This document shows, one piece after another, positions 7,708-17,354 of a DNA stretch of 64,000 nt. The DNA lies in NCBI RefSeq assembly GCF_000307775.2, contig NZ_KK020675.1, positions 538,542 through 602,541 on the forward strand. The letters run 5' to 3'. A program made the translations under genes and the position numbers. The number at the start of each line of letters is the position of its first letter. The stretch's first letter is position 1. The DNA comes from Stutzerimonas stutzeri KOS6 (GTDB taxonomy: Bacteria > Pseudomonadota > Gammaproteobacteria > Pseudomonadales > Pseudomonadaceae). The notes under the pieces were generated by a model that saw only the letters and a list, made by a program, of their open reading frames with translations, was not told the DNA's origin and searched no databases.

Positions 7708-9252
7708 ATGAATCATCCTCTACTTGCACCACTCGCGGAAGTCTACGATCTAGTCGTGGTGGGCGGCGGCATAAATGGCGCCGGCATCGCCGCAGATGCC
7801 GCGGGACGTGGCCTCTCGGTATTTCTCTGCGAACAGGACGACCTGGCAGGCCATACCTCCTCGGCCAGCAGCAAGCTGGTGCATGGCGGGCTGCGCTATC
7901 TGGAACATTACGAGCTGCGCCTGGTGCGCGAAGCGCTGGCCGAACGCGAAGTCCTGCTCGCCAAGGCGCCGCACATCGTCCGCCCGCTGCGCTTCGTACT
8001 GCCTTACCGCCCACACCTGCGCCCCTCGTGGATGATTCGCACCGGCCTGTTTCTCTACGATCACCTTGGCAAGCGCGAGAAACTGGGCGGCTCGCATAGC
8101 GTTCGCTTCGGCGACGACAGCCCGCTCAAGGACGACATCCGCCACGGTTTCGAATACGCCGACTGCTGGGTCGACGACGCCCGCCTAGTGGTACTCAACG
8201 CCATGGCGGCACGCGAGCATGGTGCGCACATTCACCCACGCACCCGCTGCGTCAGCGCGCGCAGCAGCAAGGGCCTCTGGCATCTGCACCTGGAGCGCAG
8301 CGACCGCAGCCGTTTTTCCATCCGCACACGGGCCCTGATAAACGCCACCGGCCCCTGGGTGACGACATTCATCGAGGACCACCTCAAGCAGAGCCCGCCT
8401 TACGGCATGCGCCTGATTCAGGGCAGCCACATCATCGTCCCGAAACTGTACGAAGGCGAACAGGCCTACATTCTGCAGAACGAGGATCGCCGAATCGTCT
8501 TCGTCATCCCCTACCTGGAGCAATTCAGCCTGATCGGCACCACCGATCAGGAATACCAGGGCGACCCGGCACAGGTGCGGATCACCGACCGCGAGATCGA
8601 TTACCTGCTGGACGTCGTCAACGGTCATTTCAAGCAGCAATTGGGCCGTGACGACATACGCCACAGCTATGCCGGGGTACGGCCGTTGTGCGACGACGAA
8701 TCCGACCAGCCCTCGGCCATCACCCGCGACTACACCCTGGCACTGAACCTGAACTCCAGCGAAGGACCACTGCTTTCGGTGTACGGCGGCAAGCTCACCA
8801 CCTACCGCAAGCTCGCCGAAGCGGTACTGGCGCAGCTGGCGCCACTGTTCCCGGAGATGAAGGCCGCCTGGACGCACGACGCAGCGCTACCCGGCGGCGA
8901 ACACTTCGACGAGCCGTCCGGGCTGGCCCACGCGCTGTGCGCCAGCTACCCCTGGTTACCCGGGGCGATTGCCCGGCGCTGGGCTCGAACCTACGGCAGT
9001 CGCAGCTGGCTGCTGCTCAAGGGCACGGACGGACAGAAGGATCTGGGCGAACATTTCGGCGCCGGCCTGCATGCCCGCGAGGTGGATTACCTGATGGTCG
9101 AGGAATGGGCACAGACGCCGGAGGACATTCTCTGGCGCCGCACCAAGCTCGGCCTGTTCATCGAACCGGCCGGCGTTACCCGGCTGCAGCACTACCTGGA
9201 CAGCCGGACGGCCGAGCACCTGACCAGCTTCGAGCACGCTGCCCAGGGCTGA
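7708..9252 (+). CDS. glpD: Aerobic glycerol-3-phosphate dehydrogenase
   Basis: FAD enzyme of 514 aa, the normal GlpD length, that oxidises glycerol 3-phosphate to dihydroxyacetone phosphate at the inner membrane and passes electrons to quinone. The dinucleotide fold is DLVVVGGGINGAGIAADAAG at residues 14-33. GlpD-type blocks follow: SSASSKLVHGGLRYLEHYEL, RALINATGPW, GPLLSVYGGKLTTYRKLAE, and a C-terminal DILWRRTKLGL. No glpF, glpK or glpR lies in the window, so here the gene stands apart from the usual glp cluster. It ends 32 bp from convergent metE. Confidence 0.94.
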   Translation: MNHPLLAPLAEVYDLVVVGGGINGAGIAADAAGRGLSVFLCEQDDLAGHTSSASSKLVHGGLRYLEHYELRLVREALAEREVLLAKAPHIVRPLRFVLPYRPHLRPSWMIRTGLFLYDHLGKREKLGGSHSVRFGDDSPLKDDIRHGFEYADCWVDDARLVVLNAMAAREHGAHIHPRTRCVSARSSKGLWHLHLERSDRSRFSIRTRALINATGPWVTTFIEDHLKQSPPYGMRLIQGSHIIVPKLYEGEQAYILQNEDRRIVFVIPYLEQFSLIGTTDQEYQGDPAQVRITDREIDYLLDVVNGHFKQQLGRDDIRHSYAGVRPLCDDESDQPSAITRDYTLALNLNSSEGPLLSVYGGKLTTYRKLAEAVLAQLAPLFPEMKAAWTHDAALPGGEHFDEPSGLAHALCASYPWLPGAIARRWARTYGSRSWLLLKGTDGQKDLGEHFGAGLHAREVDYLMVEEWAQTPEDILWRRTKLGLFIEPAGVTRLQHYLDSRTAEHLTSFEHAAQG

Positions 9253-9284
9253 AGGACGCGGCGCGACGACCTGCACTGACGGCG

Positions 9285-11591
9285 TCAGGCCACCCCGGTA
9301 TTGCGGGCCGCGCGCAATTGCCGGGCCGCAGCCACCATGTTCACCAGCGCAGCCTCGGTTTCCGGCCAAGCGCGAGTCTTCAGGCCGCAGTCCGGGTTGA
9401 CCCAGAGTCGCTCGGCCGGGATGCATTCGGCGGCCTTTTCCAGCAACTGCACCATCTCGTTGGTATCCGGCACGCGCGGCGAGTGGATGTCGTACACCCC
9501 GGGCCCGATGTCGTTCGGATAGTCGAACGCGCGAAACGCTTCGAGCAGTTCCATCTGCGAACGCGAGGTCTCGATGGTGATGACGTCGGCATCCATGGCG
9601 GCGATGGATTCGATGACGTCGTTGAACTCGCTGTAGCACATGTGGGTGTGGATCTGGGTTTCGTCGCGCACGCCGCTGGCGCACAGGCGAAATGCCTCGA
9701 CCGCCCAATCCAGATAATGCTGCCACCGGGCACGGCGCAGTGGCAGGCCTTCACGAAAGGCCGCTTCGTCGATCTGGATGATGCGGATACCGGCGGCTTC
9801 CAGGTCGCATACCTCATCGCGGATCGCCAGCGCCAACTGCCGCGCCTGCACTTCACGCGACACGTCTTCGCGGGCGAACGACCACATCAGCATGGTCACC
9901 GGGCCGGTGAGCATGCCCTTCATCAGCCGGTCGGTCTGCTGCTGGGCGTAACGAATCCAGTCGACGGTCATCGGCTGCGGTCGGCTCAGGTCGCCATAGA
10001 TGATCGCCGGCTTGACGCAGCGCGAGCCGTAGCTCTGCACCCAGCCGAAGCGGGTGAAGGCATAACCGTCGAGCTGCTCGGCGAAGTACTCGACCATATC
10101 GTTGCGTTCCGCCTCACCATGCACCAGTACGTCCAGGCCAATCTGTTCCTGTACGGCGACGGCATGGCGGACTTCGGCGTGCATCGCCTCGGTATAGTCG
10201 CCAAGCGACAACCTGCCCTGCCTGAAGGCCTGCCGCGCGAGGCGGATCGCCGGCGTCTGCGGGAAGGAGCCGATGGTCGTGGTGGGGAATGACGGCAGTT
10301 GCAGTCGTGCACGTTGCAACTCGATACGCGTGGCAAAGGGCGACGTCCGCTGGCTGTCGCCGGGGCCGATGGCCCCAAGACGCGCCCGGACCTGTGGCTT
10401 GTGAATGCGCGGCGAGCGCTCGCGCGCAGCCTGTATTGTCCGGCTACGGGCAAGTGCGGCCTGCACATCGGGGTTCTGCGGATCGTCGATGGCGCGGGCG
10501 AGCGTGGCGACTTCGGCGCACTTCTGCACGGCGAAAGCCAGCCAGCTCTTCAGTTCCTCATCCAGCTTGTCCTCGCGCTCGAGGTCGACCGGGCTGTGCA
10601 GCAGCGAGCAGGACGGCGCCAGCCAGAGACGATCGCCCAGCCGCTCGGCGGCATGCCGCACCACCTCCAGTGCCTTGTCCAGATCACAGCGCCAGACGTT
10701 GCGTCCGTTGACCAGGCCCAGCGACAGCACCTTGTAGGTCGGCAACCAGTCGAGGATCAGCGGGTACTGCTCCGGCGCACGTACCAGATCGATGTGCAGG
10801 CCATCCACCGGCAGCGCCGCGGCCAGGCCGAGGTTGTCCTCGAGGCCGCCGAAATAGGTGGCGACCAGCTTCTTCAGCGGCGCGCGCTGCAGCAGGTTGT
10901 AGGCACGCTCGAAGGCATTCTTCCAGTCCTGCGGCAGATCCAGCGCGAGGATCGGCTCGTCGATCTGCAGCCACTCGACGCCCTGCGCGGCGAGCCGCTC
11001 GAGCACCTCGCCGTACACCGGCAACAGTCGCTCGAGCAACTCCAGTTTGTCGAAACCCTCGGCCTGGCCCTTGAGCTTGCCCAGCCAGAGATAGGTCAGC
11101 GGCCCGATCAGTACCGGTTTGACAGCATGACCCAACGCCCGCGCCTCCTCGACTTCCTCGAAAAGCTGGGTCCAGGACAGGCTGAACTGCTGGTCCACTG
11201 TGAACTCCGGGACCAGGTAGTGATAGTTGGTATCGAACCACTTGGTCATCTCCTGCGCCTGTGAGCCTGCGCAGCAATTGCTCGCCACGCCGCGGGCCAT
11301 GGCGAACAGGGTCTCCATGGCCGGCTGGCCGTCGGCCGGACGGAAACGCTGCGGGACCACGCCGAACATCAGCGAATGTGTCAGTACCTGGTCATACCAG
11401 GCAAAGTCACCCACCGGCAGCAACTCGATTCCGGCCTCGGCCTGGAGCCGCCAGTGCTGCGCCCGCAACTGGCGGCCAACCTGATGCAGCCCCTGCTCGT
11501 CCAGCTCTCCTTTCCAGTACGCCTCGAGGGCCTTCTTCAGTTCGCGATCCGCGCCGATGCGTGGAAACCCGAGGTTGTGCGCTAAAGCCAT
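9285..11591 (-). CDS. metE: Cobalamin-independent methionine synthase
   Basis: 768 aa; transfers the methyl group of 5-methyltetrahydrofolate (polyglutamate) to homocysteine to form methionine. Zinc ligands are visible at His650 and Cys652 (HTHMCYSEF) and Cys735 (NPDCGLKTR). The N-terminal folate half starts [19 protein letters not shown]; the full two-barrel length is present. The adjacent upstream gap holds TGAA/TTCA-type half-sites like those bound by MetR, and a metR gene lies 0.9 kb further on, so homocysteine-responsive activation is likely. Confidence 0.95.
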   Translation of the reverse strand: MALAHNLGFPRIGADRELKKALEAYWKGELDEQGLHQVGRQLRAQHWRLQAEAGIELLPVGDFAWYDQVLTHSLMFGVVPQRFRPADGQPAMETLFAMARGVASNCCAGSQAQEMTKWFDTNYHYLVPEFTVDQQFSLSWTQLFEEVEEARALGHAVKPVLIGPLTYLWLGKLKGQAEGFDKLELLERLLPVYGEVLERLAAQGVEWLQIDEPILALDLPQDWKNAFERAYNLLQRAPLKKLVATYFGGLEDNLGLAAALPVDGLHIDLVRAPEQYPLILDWLPTYKVLSLGLVNGRNVWRCDLDKALEVVRHAAERLGDRLWLAPSCSLLHSPVDLEREDKLDEELKSWLAFAVQKCAEVATLARAIDDPQNPDVQAALARSRTIQAARERSPRIHKPQVRARLGAIGPGDSQRTSPFATRIELQRARLQLPSFPTTTIGSFPQTPAIRLARQAFRQGRLSLGDYTEAMHAEVRHAVAVQEQIGLDVLVHGEAERNDMVEYFAEQLDGYAFTRFGWVQSYGSRCVKPAIIYGDLSRPQPMTVDWIRYAQQQTDRLMKGMLTGPVTMLMWSFAREDVSREVQARQLALAIRDEVCDLEAAGIRIIQIDEAAFREGLPLRRARWQHYLDWAVEAFRLCASGVRDETQIHTHMCYSEFNDVIESIAAMDADVITIETSRSQMELLEAFRAFDYPNDIGPGVYDIHSPRVPDTNEMVQLLEKAAECIPAERLWVNPDCGLKTRAWPETEAALVNMVAAARQLRAARNTGVA

Positions 11592-11648
11592 TACTCACTC
11601 CGAATGCCGTCTTGCATGAATGGGGGGATTGTCCGCCTCCGCCAGCCA

Positions 11649-11699
11649 TGAAACAAACTCAAGACATTGCATTTCAAAGAAAGAAAAATTCATGTTGAA
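11649..11699. promoter_or_regulatory. Possible MetR-binding half-sites upstream of metE
   Basis: MetR boxes follow TGAA-N5-TTCA. The gap between metE and the divergent ExoD-like gene holds TGAAACAAACTCA (11649-11661, one mismatch) and a compact palindrome TTCATGTTGAA (11689-11699), 58 and 98 bp upstream of the metE start. Position is right for an activator; neither is a perfect consensus, so this is tentative. Confidence 0.35.
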
Positions 11700-11753
11700 G
11701 CATTTGTCGCCACCCGCGCTCTAAACCAGGAATCCTTCCGGCAAGACACGACC

Positions 11754-12344
11754 ATGAATTCCGAGCAACCCCCGCAAAATCTCGAAAATCTGCTGGAGCG
11801 CCTCGAACGGGCCGGCGAAGCCGACCAGCCGGTGACCATCGAGTGCATGCTGCAGGCCACGGACGAGCGCAGCTTCGGTGCCCTGCTGCTGATACCGGGC
11901 TTGCTGGTACTCTCGCCCTTGTCCGGCATTCCCGGTCTGCCCAGCGTGCTGGCGGTCATGGTTTCGTTGATCGCCGTTCAGTTATTGCTGGGACGGGAGC
12001 GCTTCTGGCTTCCGCAGTGGCTGCTCAGGCGCAGCGCTTCGCGCAGCAAGTACGACAAGGCCATCGCGTTCCTCCAGCACATCGCGGGCTTCGTCGACCG
12101 CTTGCTGCGCCGGCGCCTGACCTTCCTCACCAGTGGCCCGGCGACTCGCCTGAATGCCCTGCTGTGCCTGGCAATTGCCGCAACGATGCCGCCACTGGAG
12201 CTGATTCCGTTCGGCAACTCCATCGCCGGGGCGGGGCTGAGCGTTCTGGGCCTGGGCATGATGGCTCGCGACGGGGCCATGGTCCTCGTCGCATTGCTGT
12301 TCTTCTTCGGGCTGGCCTTCATGGTTTCTCGGCTGTGGTCGTGA
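11754..12344 (+). CDS. ExoD-family membrane protein
   Basis: 196 aa. The N-terminal 45 residues are soluble and helical (NLENLLERLERAGE); then come hydrophobic segments at about 45-85, 140-160 and 170-195, with the ExoD-type blocks LLLIPGLLVLSPLSGIPGLPS and PLELIPFGNSIAGAGLSVLGLGMMARDG. ExoD was named in Rhizobium for an effect on exopolysaccharide and alkali tolerance; its molecular activity is unknown. The ATG at 11754 is used because the protein then starts like the family. The gene is divergent from metE, and metR follows after 156 bp. Confidence 0.8.
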   Translation: MNSEQPPQNLENLLERLERAGEADQPVTIECMLQATDERSFGALLLIPGLLVLSPLSGIPGLPSVLAVMVSLIAVQLLLGRERFWLPQWLLRRSASRSKYDKAIAFLQHIAGFVDRLLRRRLTFLTSGPATRLNALLCLAIAATMPPLELIPFGNSIAGAGLSVLGLGMMARDGAMVLVALLFFFGLAFMVSRLWS

Positions 12345-12500
12345 ACCTGCCTCGCCAGCAGCGATAGCGGCCTCTCGACAGCATGGAGACGCTGCGACAC
12401 ACTTGCGGGTGGATGAGCCATGCTCATATCTGCTCACTTCCGGAGTGAAGCGACCTTTGCCCGAACGGTCGCAACGCTCCGCCCTGCAAGGTAATCCGGC

Positions 12501-13427
12501 ATGCTCGAACTTCGCCACCTGAAGACGCTTCATGCGCTCAGGGAAACCGACAGCCTCGTCGAAGCCGCCGAGCGCCTCCATCTGACCCAGTCGGCGTTGT
12601 CCCACCAGTTCAAGGAACTGGAAGAGCGTCTCGGCCTGCAGCTGTTCGTGCGCAAGACGCGGCCGGTGCGTTTCACCAGTGCCGGCCTGCGCCTGCTGCA
12701 GCTCGCCGATGTGATGCTGCCGCAGTTGCGCAGCGCCGAGCGCGACCTGGCGCGACTGGCCGGAGGCACGGCCGGGCGGCTGCACATGGCCATCGAATGC
12801 CACAGCTGCTTCCAGTGGCTGATGCCGACCATCGATCAGTTCCGCGATGCCTGGCCGGAAGTGGAGCTCGATCTGGCATCGGGATTTTCCTTCGCCCCGC
12901 TGCCGGCGCTGGCGCGTGGCGATCTGGACCTGGTAGTCACCTCCGATCCGCTGGAGCTTCCGGGCATCACCTACGTGCCGCTGTTCACCTACGAAGCGCT
13001 ACTGGCCGTGGCCAATCAGCATCCGCTGGCGGCGCGGCCATACATTCGTCCCGAGGACCTGGCGAACGAGACACTGATCACCTACCCCGTCGAGCATGAT
13101 CGCCTGGATATCTTCACGCGCTTTCTCGAACCGGCCGACATCGAACCCGCCCAGGTACGCACCTCGGAGCTCACAGTGATGATGATGCAGCTGGTGGCCT
13201 CGGGCCGCGGCGTCTGCTGCCTGCCAAACTGGGCCCTGCACGAATACAGCTCTCGCGGCTACGTCACCGCCAGACGCCTCGGCGACAAGGGCCTGTTCGC
13301 CACGCTCTATGCCGGCATTCGCGCCGACATGCTCGACTCGCCGTTCATGCGCGACTTCCTGCTGACCGCCAAGGACACCTCCTTCGCCACGCTCGAAGGG
13401 GTCAGCGCCGCGTCCAAGGCCCGCTGA
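12501..13427 (+). CDS. metR: LysR-type regulator MetR
   Basis: 308 aa, LysR family. N-terminal winged helix-turn-helix (residues 1-60) MLELRHLKTLHALRETDSLVEAA, then AERLHLTQSALSHQFKELE; the effector domain begins near 90 with LHMAIECHSCFQWLMPTIDQF, a MetR hallmark thought to sense homocysteine. It is expected to activate metE and other methionine genes. Unusually for MetR it is not divergent from metE: the ExoD-like gene lies between. The 156-bp upstream gap contains no clear MetR box. An SDR gene converges on it with a 6-bp gap. Confidence 0.9.
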   Translation: MLELRHLKTLHALRETDSLVEAAERLHLTQSALSHQFKELEERLGLQLFVRKTRPVRFTSAGLRLLQLADVMLPQLRSAERDLARLAGGTAGRLHMAIECHSCFQWLMPTIDQFRDAWPEVELDLASGFSFAPLPALARGDLDLVVTSDPLELPGITYVPLFTYEALLAVANQHPLAARPYIRPEDLANETLITYPVEHDRLDIFTRFLEPADIEPAQVRTSELTVMMMQLVASGRGVCCLPNWALHEYSSRGYVTARRLGDKGLFATLYAGIRADMLDSPFMRDFLLTAKDTSFATLEGVSAASKAR

Positions 13428-13433
13428 TCCGTC

Positions 13434-14408
13434 TCAGCGCCGCCGCGCCAGGCACAGGCACACCCCGACGAGCCCGGCTGCGACGCCGCCGATCAGCAAC
13501 CAGCGCCGGTCGACAGCCGGCTCGGTTCGCCAGCCGCCGTCTATACGTCGCTGGCCGAGGGCAGGATGAAAGAGGTTGCCCGACGAGGTCGGCACTCGCC
13601 GCGCCCGGCCGAGGGCGAACCGCATCAACAGCCCGTTGATCCGATCGAAGCCCGGCGTGAGGAAATGCGCCAGGCGCAGCAATGTCGCGGTCGCGCCGAC
13701 CGAGGTGGTATGCCGAGGATGCAGCGCCAGGCTGACCATGGCATCAGCCACCTGCCGCGGATCGAGCAACGGTGGCGGCGGCTGCAGCGAGCGGCCGGCA
13801 TAGTTGGCGCCATCGCGAAAGCCAGGGGTATCGACGACGCCCGGATAGACATCGCAGATGTGAATGCCGGGCCAGGCCCCCAACTCGCCGCGCAGCGCCT
13901 GGGACAAGCCGCGCAGGCCGAACTTGCTCGCCGAATAGGCCACCGCGAAGGGCTGCGGAACCCAGCTGCCGACGGACAGCGTATTGATCAGGACACCGCG
14001 CTGTTGCTGCTTGAAATACGGCAATACCGCATGCGCGCCACGCAGATAACCGAGCAGATCGGTCTGCACCACCTGCTCGTGGGCATCCAGCGGCGTCTCG
14101 TCGAATGCGCCCACCGCACCGATTCCGGCATTGTTGATCCAGACGTCTATCCGCCCCTGACCGAACTCAGCCGCCGCGCTGGCCAATGCCTCTACCTCGT
14201 CGCCATGAGTGACGTCGGTGGGCACCACCAGCACTTCAGCTCCCAGCGCCCGGCACTCGTCAGCCGATTCCGCCAGGGCCTCGGCATCGCGCGCGGCCAG
14301 CACCAGCCGGGCGCCCTGACGCGCGAAGGCATGGGCCGCAGCGCGGCCGATACCGCTGGAAGCGCCGGTCAGGACCACCAGTGCAGCGTCGAGATTTCCA
14401 GGGTTCAT
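13434..14408 (-). CDS. Short-chain dehydrogenase/reductase with C-terminal membrane anchor
   Basis: 324-aa classical SDR: cofactor motif TGASSGIG near residue 14, NNAGIG at about 92, catalytic Ser in TLSVGSW and YSASKFG at about 155-160. Beyond the usual 250 residues it carries a basic 50-residue linker and a final hydrophobic helix WLLIGGVAAGLVGVCLCLA followed by RRR, consistent with an N-in tail anchor. The NAD(P) choice cannot be read with confidence; Arg in LAARDAEALA suggests NADP. The substrate is unknown. The gene converges on metR and is followed by no obvious partner. Confidence 0.82.
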   Translation of the reverse strand: MNPGNLDAALVVLTGASSGIGRAAAHAFARQGARLVLAARDAEALAESADECRALGAEVLVVPTDVTHGDEVEALASAAAEFGQGRIDVWINNAGIGAVGAFDETPLDAHEQVVQTDLLGYLRGAHAVLPYFKQQQRGVLINTLSVGSWVPQPFAVAYSASKFGLRGLSQALRGELGAWPGIHICDVYPGVVDTPGFRDGANYAGRSLQPPPPLLDPRQVADAMVSLALHPRHTTSVGATATLLRLAHFLTPGFDRINGLLMRFALGRARRVPTSSGNLFHPALGQRRIDGGWRTEPAVDRRWLLIGGVAAGLVGVCLCLARRR

Positions 14409-14492
14409 GCTCGTTGCTCCGCAGATAGCTGTCGTAGCTAAGCTGACAGCGACGGCACACCGATCATTCCCTCCGGTGGTCGGTACAGCGTG

Positions 14493-14948
14493 TCAGGCCT
14501 GCGCCACGCTGCCTGCGGCCTCGTCCGCCCAGGGATCGTAGGTGCCGAAGCTCCACAGATGCCCCTGCGGGTCACGGCAGCTGAAACCGCGACCACCGTA
14601 ATCCTCATCCTTGAGCTCGACGACGATTTGCGCCCCGGCAGCCTTGGCCTGCGCATACAAGGCATCGGCACTGTTGACGATCACATAGATGCCCTGGGTC
14701 GACAGGCCACCGATTTCGTTCGGCTGGCGCAGCTGACGGCCATACTCGGAGTCGGTCACCGGCGCGATCATCAGCATGCCGCTGCCGAAGCCGAGTTGCG
14801 CATGGGCGATGCCACCCTGCTCGTCCCGATACAGCCGCAGGCACTCGAAGCCGAAGGCCTGGCACAGCCAGTCGATGGCGGTCGCCACATCGCGATAGCG
14901 CAGGCAGGGGATCAGGGTGGAAGTGGTGTTCTTGCTCTGCTGTGACAT
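14493..14948 (-). CDS. VOC (glyoxalase/bleomycin-resistance) superfamily protein
   Basis: 151 aa, PhnB/YdeI-like VOC fold with paired beta-alpha-beta-beta-beta modules: LIPCLRYRDVATAIDWLCQAFGFE at the start and SADALYAQAKAAGAQIV, then GGRGFSCRDPQGHLWSFGTYDPW near the end. The ATG at 14948 (MSQQSKNTTST) is preferred; two earlier ATGs would add only five residues. Related proteins bind antibiotics or act on unknown small molecules. It lies upstream of the SDR on the same strand with an 84-bp gap and may share a transcript. Confidence 0.82.
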   Translation of the reverse strand: MSQQSKNTTSTLIPCLRYRDVATAIDWLCQAFGFECLRLYRDEQGGIAHAQLGFGSGMLMIAPVTDSEYGRQLRQPNEIGGLSTQGIYVIVNSADALYAQAKAAGAQIVVELKDEDYGGRGFSCRDPQGHLWSFGTYDPWADEAAGSVAQA

Positions 14949-15022
14949 ACGCAGCTCCATCATGGGTGGCCGATTGTCGGCCCTCCCCTGTTGAGAGCCG
15001 TCCGCGGCCGATCAATTCCCCA

Positions 15023-15655
15023 TCAGAGGCGTTCGCTCAAGCCCAGGCGAATGCCCAGTCCAATGAGAATCGACCCCAGCGCGCGATCGATCCACTGACT
15101 CAAGCCAGGATTGTTGCGTAGCGCCGTGGTGGCGCGCGCGGCCAGCAGCACCAGGGTGCACTCGACGATGATCGCCACCAGCACCACCAGCATGCCGAGC
15201 CCCAGCAGCTGCAGCGGCACGGCGCCGTGCTCAGGGCGGACGAACTGCGGCAGGAAGGCCATGAAGAAGATCGCCGCCTTCGGATTCAGCACGTCCACCA
15301 GCACACCCTGGCGATAGGCTTTCCAGGCCGAAGCACGGGGTCCGGCGCGCAGCTCGAGCGACGTAGCGCTACCGGACCTGAGCGCCTGGAAGCCCAGGTA
15401 CAGCAGGTAGGCCGCGCCCGCGTACTTGACCGCCATGAAAGCCAGCGCCGAGGTGGCAAGGATCGCGGAAATCCCCAGGGCGGCGAACGCCACATGCACC
15501 AGTGCCCCGCTGCATACGCCACAGGCCGAAACGATCCCGATGCGACGACCACCGCTGAGGGTGCGTGAAATCACATAGAGCAGATCCGGCCCTGGCGAAA
15601 GATTCAGTGCCAGAGCCGCAGAAAAGAACACCAGCCAGAAGACTGGATCACCCAT
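15023..15655 (-). CDS. LysE/RhtB-family amino acid exporter
   Basis: 210 aa with about six membrane segments. The family signature is at the start: LNLSPGPDLLYVISRTLSGGRRIG, with the later LVDVLNPKAAIFFMAFLPQFV block. RhtB members export homoserine, threonine or other small amphipathic molecules. The ATG at 15655 has an excellent GGAGGT upstream and gives MGDPVFWLVFF; the longer open frame to 15883 runs through the csgD promoter and is not family-like. It is divergent from the curli locus. Confidence 0.88.
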   Translation of the reverse strand: MGDPVFWLVFFSAALALNLSPGPDLLYVISRTLSGGRRIGIVSACGVCSGALVHVAFAALGISAILATSALAFMAVKYAGAAYLLYLGFQALRSGSATSLELRAGPRASAWKAYRQGVLVDVLNPKAAIFFMAFLPQFVRPEHGAVPLQLLGLGMLVVLVAIIVECTLVLLAARATTALRNNPGLSQWIDRALGSILIGLGIRLGLSERL

Positions 15656-15788
15656 TGCAGACCTCCATTTTTGATGTGCCAGGCAGCGTCCGGGACGAGC
15701 ACCGGATGAACTGTATGAGCAATGCACGCCATCCGCCAGTACCGCCCCTGATGGCATTTCGTCGGCAAACCGGCACAAATCTATATTC

Positions 15789-15806
15789 GCGACTTTTTTT
15801 TGTCGC
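15789..15806. promoter_or_regulatory. Inverted repeat around a T8 tract upstream of csgD
   Basis: GCGAC, eight Ts, then GTCGC, about 80 bp before the csgD start in the 232-bp gap shared with the divergent LysE gene. The surrounding AT-rich stretch is the lowest-G+C part of the gap and the natural place for promoter and regulator sites. Which factor binds, if any, cannot be read. Confidence 0.3.
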
Positions 15807-15887
15807 AAAGCTGAACTATTTTGAGATGCGCGCCACAAAGTGAGCGCCAACAGGGATCTCCATCCACATTCAGCAAAGGACATGCGA

Positions 15888-16538
15888 ATGAAAGACGATG
15901 CCGTGCCGGCCTTTCAGCCCGGCCATTCCAGCGTACTCCTCCTTTCAACCAGTGAACTCCTCGATGGCGCGCTACGCCTGCATCTGCAGGACAGCGCCAA
16001 CTGTATCCTGCACCACTCACGTACGCCGATCGGGGATCACTCCGACGTTTCGCTGATGTTGCTCGACGTGGCCAGCTATGAGCGCGACGAGTGTCTTCGG
16101 CTGCTCCGGCAATTCGGCGACGTTCCGGTGGCGCTGATCAATGCCCAGCCGGATCAGGCCCGCCAGCTGATCGAAACCCACCCCTGGATCCGCGGCGTTT
16201 TCTACCGTGCGACACCTCGCAGCATCTTCGTACGCGGCATCCAGACCATGCTTGCCGGGGCCGACTGGCTGCCCAGGGAACTGATGGAAAAGCTGTTGTG
16301 CCGGTATCGGCAACTCAGCAACGCCAACCAGTTCATCGACGAACTGACCCTGCGCGAGAAACAGATTCTCGCGCTCGCCGGCCAGGGCCTGTCCAATGCC
16401 GCCATCGGGGAAAAACTGCACCTGAGCATCCATACCATCAAGAGCCACGTGCACAACGCCTTGCGCAAGCTCGGTGCCAGCAATCGCGCGCAGGGCGCCT
16501 CGCTGGTGCTGGCCCATGTCGGCGAGGCGGTATCGTGA
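15888..16538 (+). CDS. csgD: CsgD-like LuxR-family regulator of curli
   Basis: 216 aa: an N-terminal receiver-like domain (about 15-140) and a C-terminal LuxR/FixJ helix-turn-helix at about 150-210 (ELTLREKQILALAGQGLSNAA and GEKLHLSIHTIKSHVHNALRKL). Order and length match CsgD, the master activator of curli genes. In the receiver part the acidic pocket is incomplete, as in E. coli CsgD. The ATG at 15888 has AAAGGA 7 bp upstream; the in-frame GTG at 15840 and ATG at 15882 have worse spacing. The stop overlaps the csgE start. Confidence 0.87.
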   Translation: MKDDAVPAFQPGHSSVLLLSTSELLDGALRLHLQDSANCILHHSRTPIGDHSDVSLMLLDVASYERDECLRLLRQFGDVPVALINAQPDQARQLIETHPWIRGVFYRATPRSIFVRGIQTMLAGADWLPRELMEKLLCRYRQLSNANQFIDELTLREKQILALAGQGLSNAAIGEKLHLSIHTIKSHVHNALRKLGASNRAQGASLVLAHVGEAVS

Positions 16539-16918
16539 AACGCCGCAGCGCACTGCTTCTTCTGCTGCTGGGCCTGACGGTCCATGCCGATGAAGCCGAG
16601 CTGCAGGGATTCATTACCGACAACACGATTTCCCGCTCCGGTCACGAGTTCTACGTGAGGTTCTGCGAGCGGCTGAATGACATCAGCCAGCTGGATTTCA
16701 ACCTCGCGATCAAGGAACGCCCTTCGGCTCGCTGGGGGGTTCTGGTATGGGTGGAGCATGAAAACCAGCCGCTGTATCGCCGGTTCCTTCAGCCCAACGT
16801 CGCCGACATGAAGGAGACCGCCTACGAGGCAGCCGACTTCGTGGTGCAGGAGATCAATCGGCGAAAGATCGAAGCGCTGTTCGAAGACAACATTGACATG
16901 GCCAAGGACGAACTATGA
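16535..16918 (+). CDS. csgE: Curli secretion accessory protein CsgE
   Basis: 127-aa periplasmic cap and specificity factor of the CsgG channel. Signal peptide KRRSALLLLLLGLTVHA; the mature part begins DEAELQGFITDNTISRSGHEFY, which matches the CsgE core, and ends with the acidic helical tail. It starts with GTG at 16535, overlapping the csgD stop (GTGA), so translation is coupled to the regulator. The downstream csgF start overlaps its stop by ATGA. Confidence 0.88.
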   Translation: MKRRSALLLLLLGLTVHADEAELQGFITDNTISRSGHEFYVRFCERLNDISQLDFNLAIKERPSARWGVLVWVEHENQPLYRRFLQPNVADMKETAYEAADFVVQEINRRKIEALFEDNIDMAKDEL

Positions 16919-17331
16919 AACAGCACACCTACACATCGCTCGGCACGCTGCTCGGCAGCCTGCTGCTCTGCGCTGCCGCCAGCGCCACGGAACTGGTGTA
17001 CACACCGGTCAACCCATCCTTCGGTGGCAGTCCGCTCAACGGAGCCTGGCTGCTGGGCAACGCCCAGGCGCAGAACAGCAAGAAGGACCCCGACGCGCTG
17101 GATCGCGCGTCGTTACTGGAGAACCAGTCTGCGCTCGACCGCTTCACCAGCCAGCTGGAGTCGCGCCTGCTGAATGACCTGCTGACCGATGCCAGCAATG
17201 GCGAACCCGGCATGGTAACCACCGACGACTTCATCGTACGCGTCTACAACGGCGACGCCGGCATGCTGATCGTGGAAATCACCGACCGACTCACCGGAGA
17301 AATGTCCGAAATCATCATCGGGCAGAACTGA
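16915..17331 (+). CDS. csgF: Curli assembly protein CsgF
   Basis: 138 aa. Sec signal peptide to about residue 24 (LLCAAASA), then ELVYTPVNPSFGGSPLNGAW and the NAQAQNSKKD segment diagnostic for CsgF, which inserts in the CsgG pore and links nucleation by CsgB to secretion. The C-terminal half (DDFIVRVYNGDAGMLIVEI) is the surface-exposed domain. Coupled to csgE by an ATGA overlap; csgG follows after 23 bp. Confidence 0.9.
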   Translation: MKQHTYTSLGTLLGSLLLCAAASATELVYTPVNPSFGGSPLNGAWLLGNAQAQNSKKDPDALDRASLLENQSALDRFTSQLESRLLNDLLTDASNGEPGMVTTDDFIVRVYNGDAGMLIVEITDRLTGEMSEIIIGQN

Positions 17332-17354
17332 CCCCCCAAGGAGAAACAAAGGCC

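Noticed and set aside
8688..10292. Long plus-strand frame crossing the glpD end and metE
   Set aside because: Overlaps two well-supported genes in other frames and ends up antisense to metE.
15840..15887. Earlier GTG start for csgD
   Set aside because: The GTG lacks a ribosome site and the added residues do not fit the receiver domain; ATG 15888 has AAAGGA at good distance.
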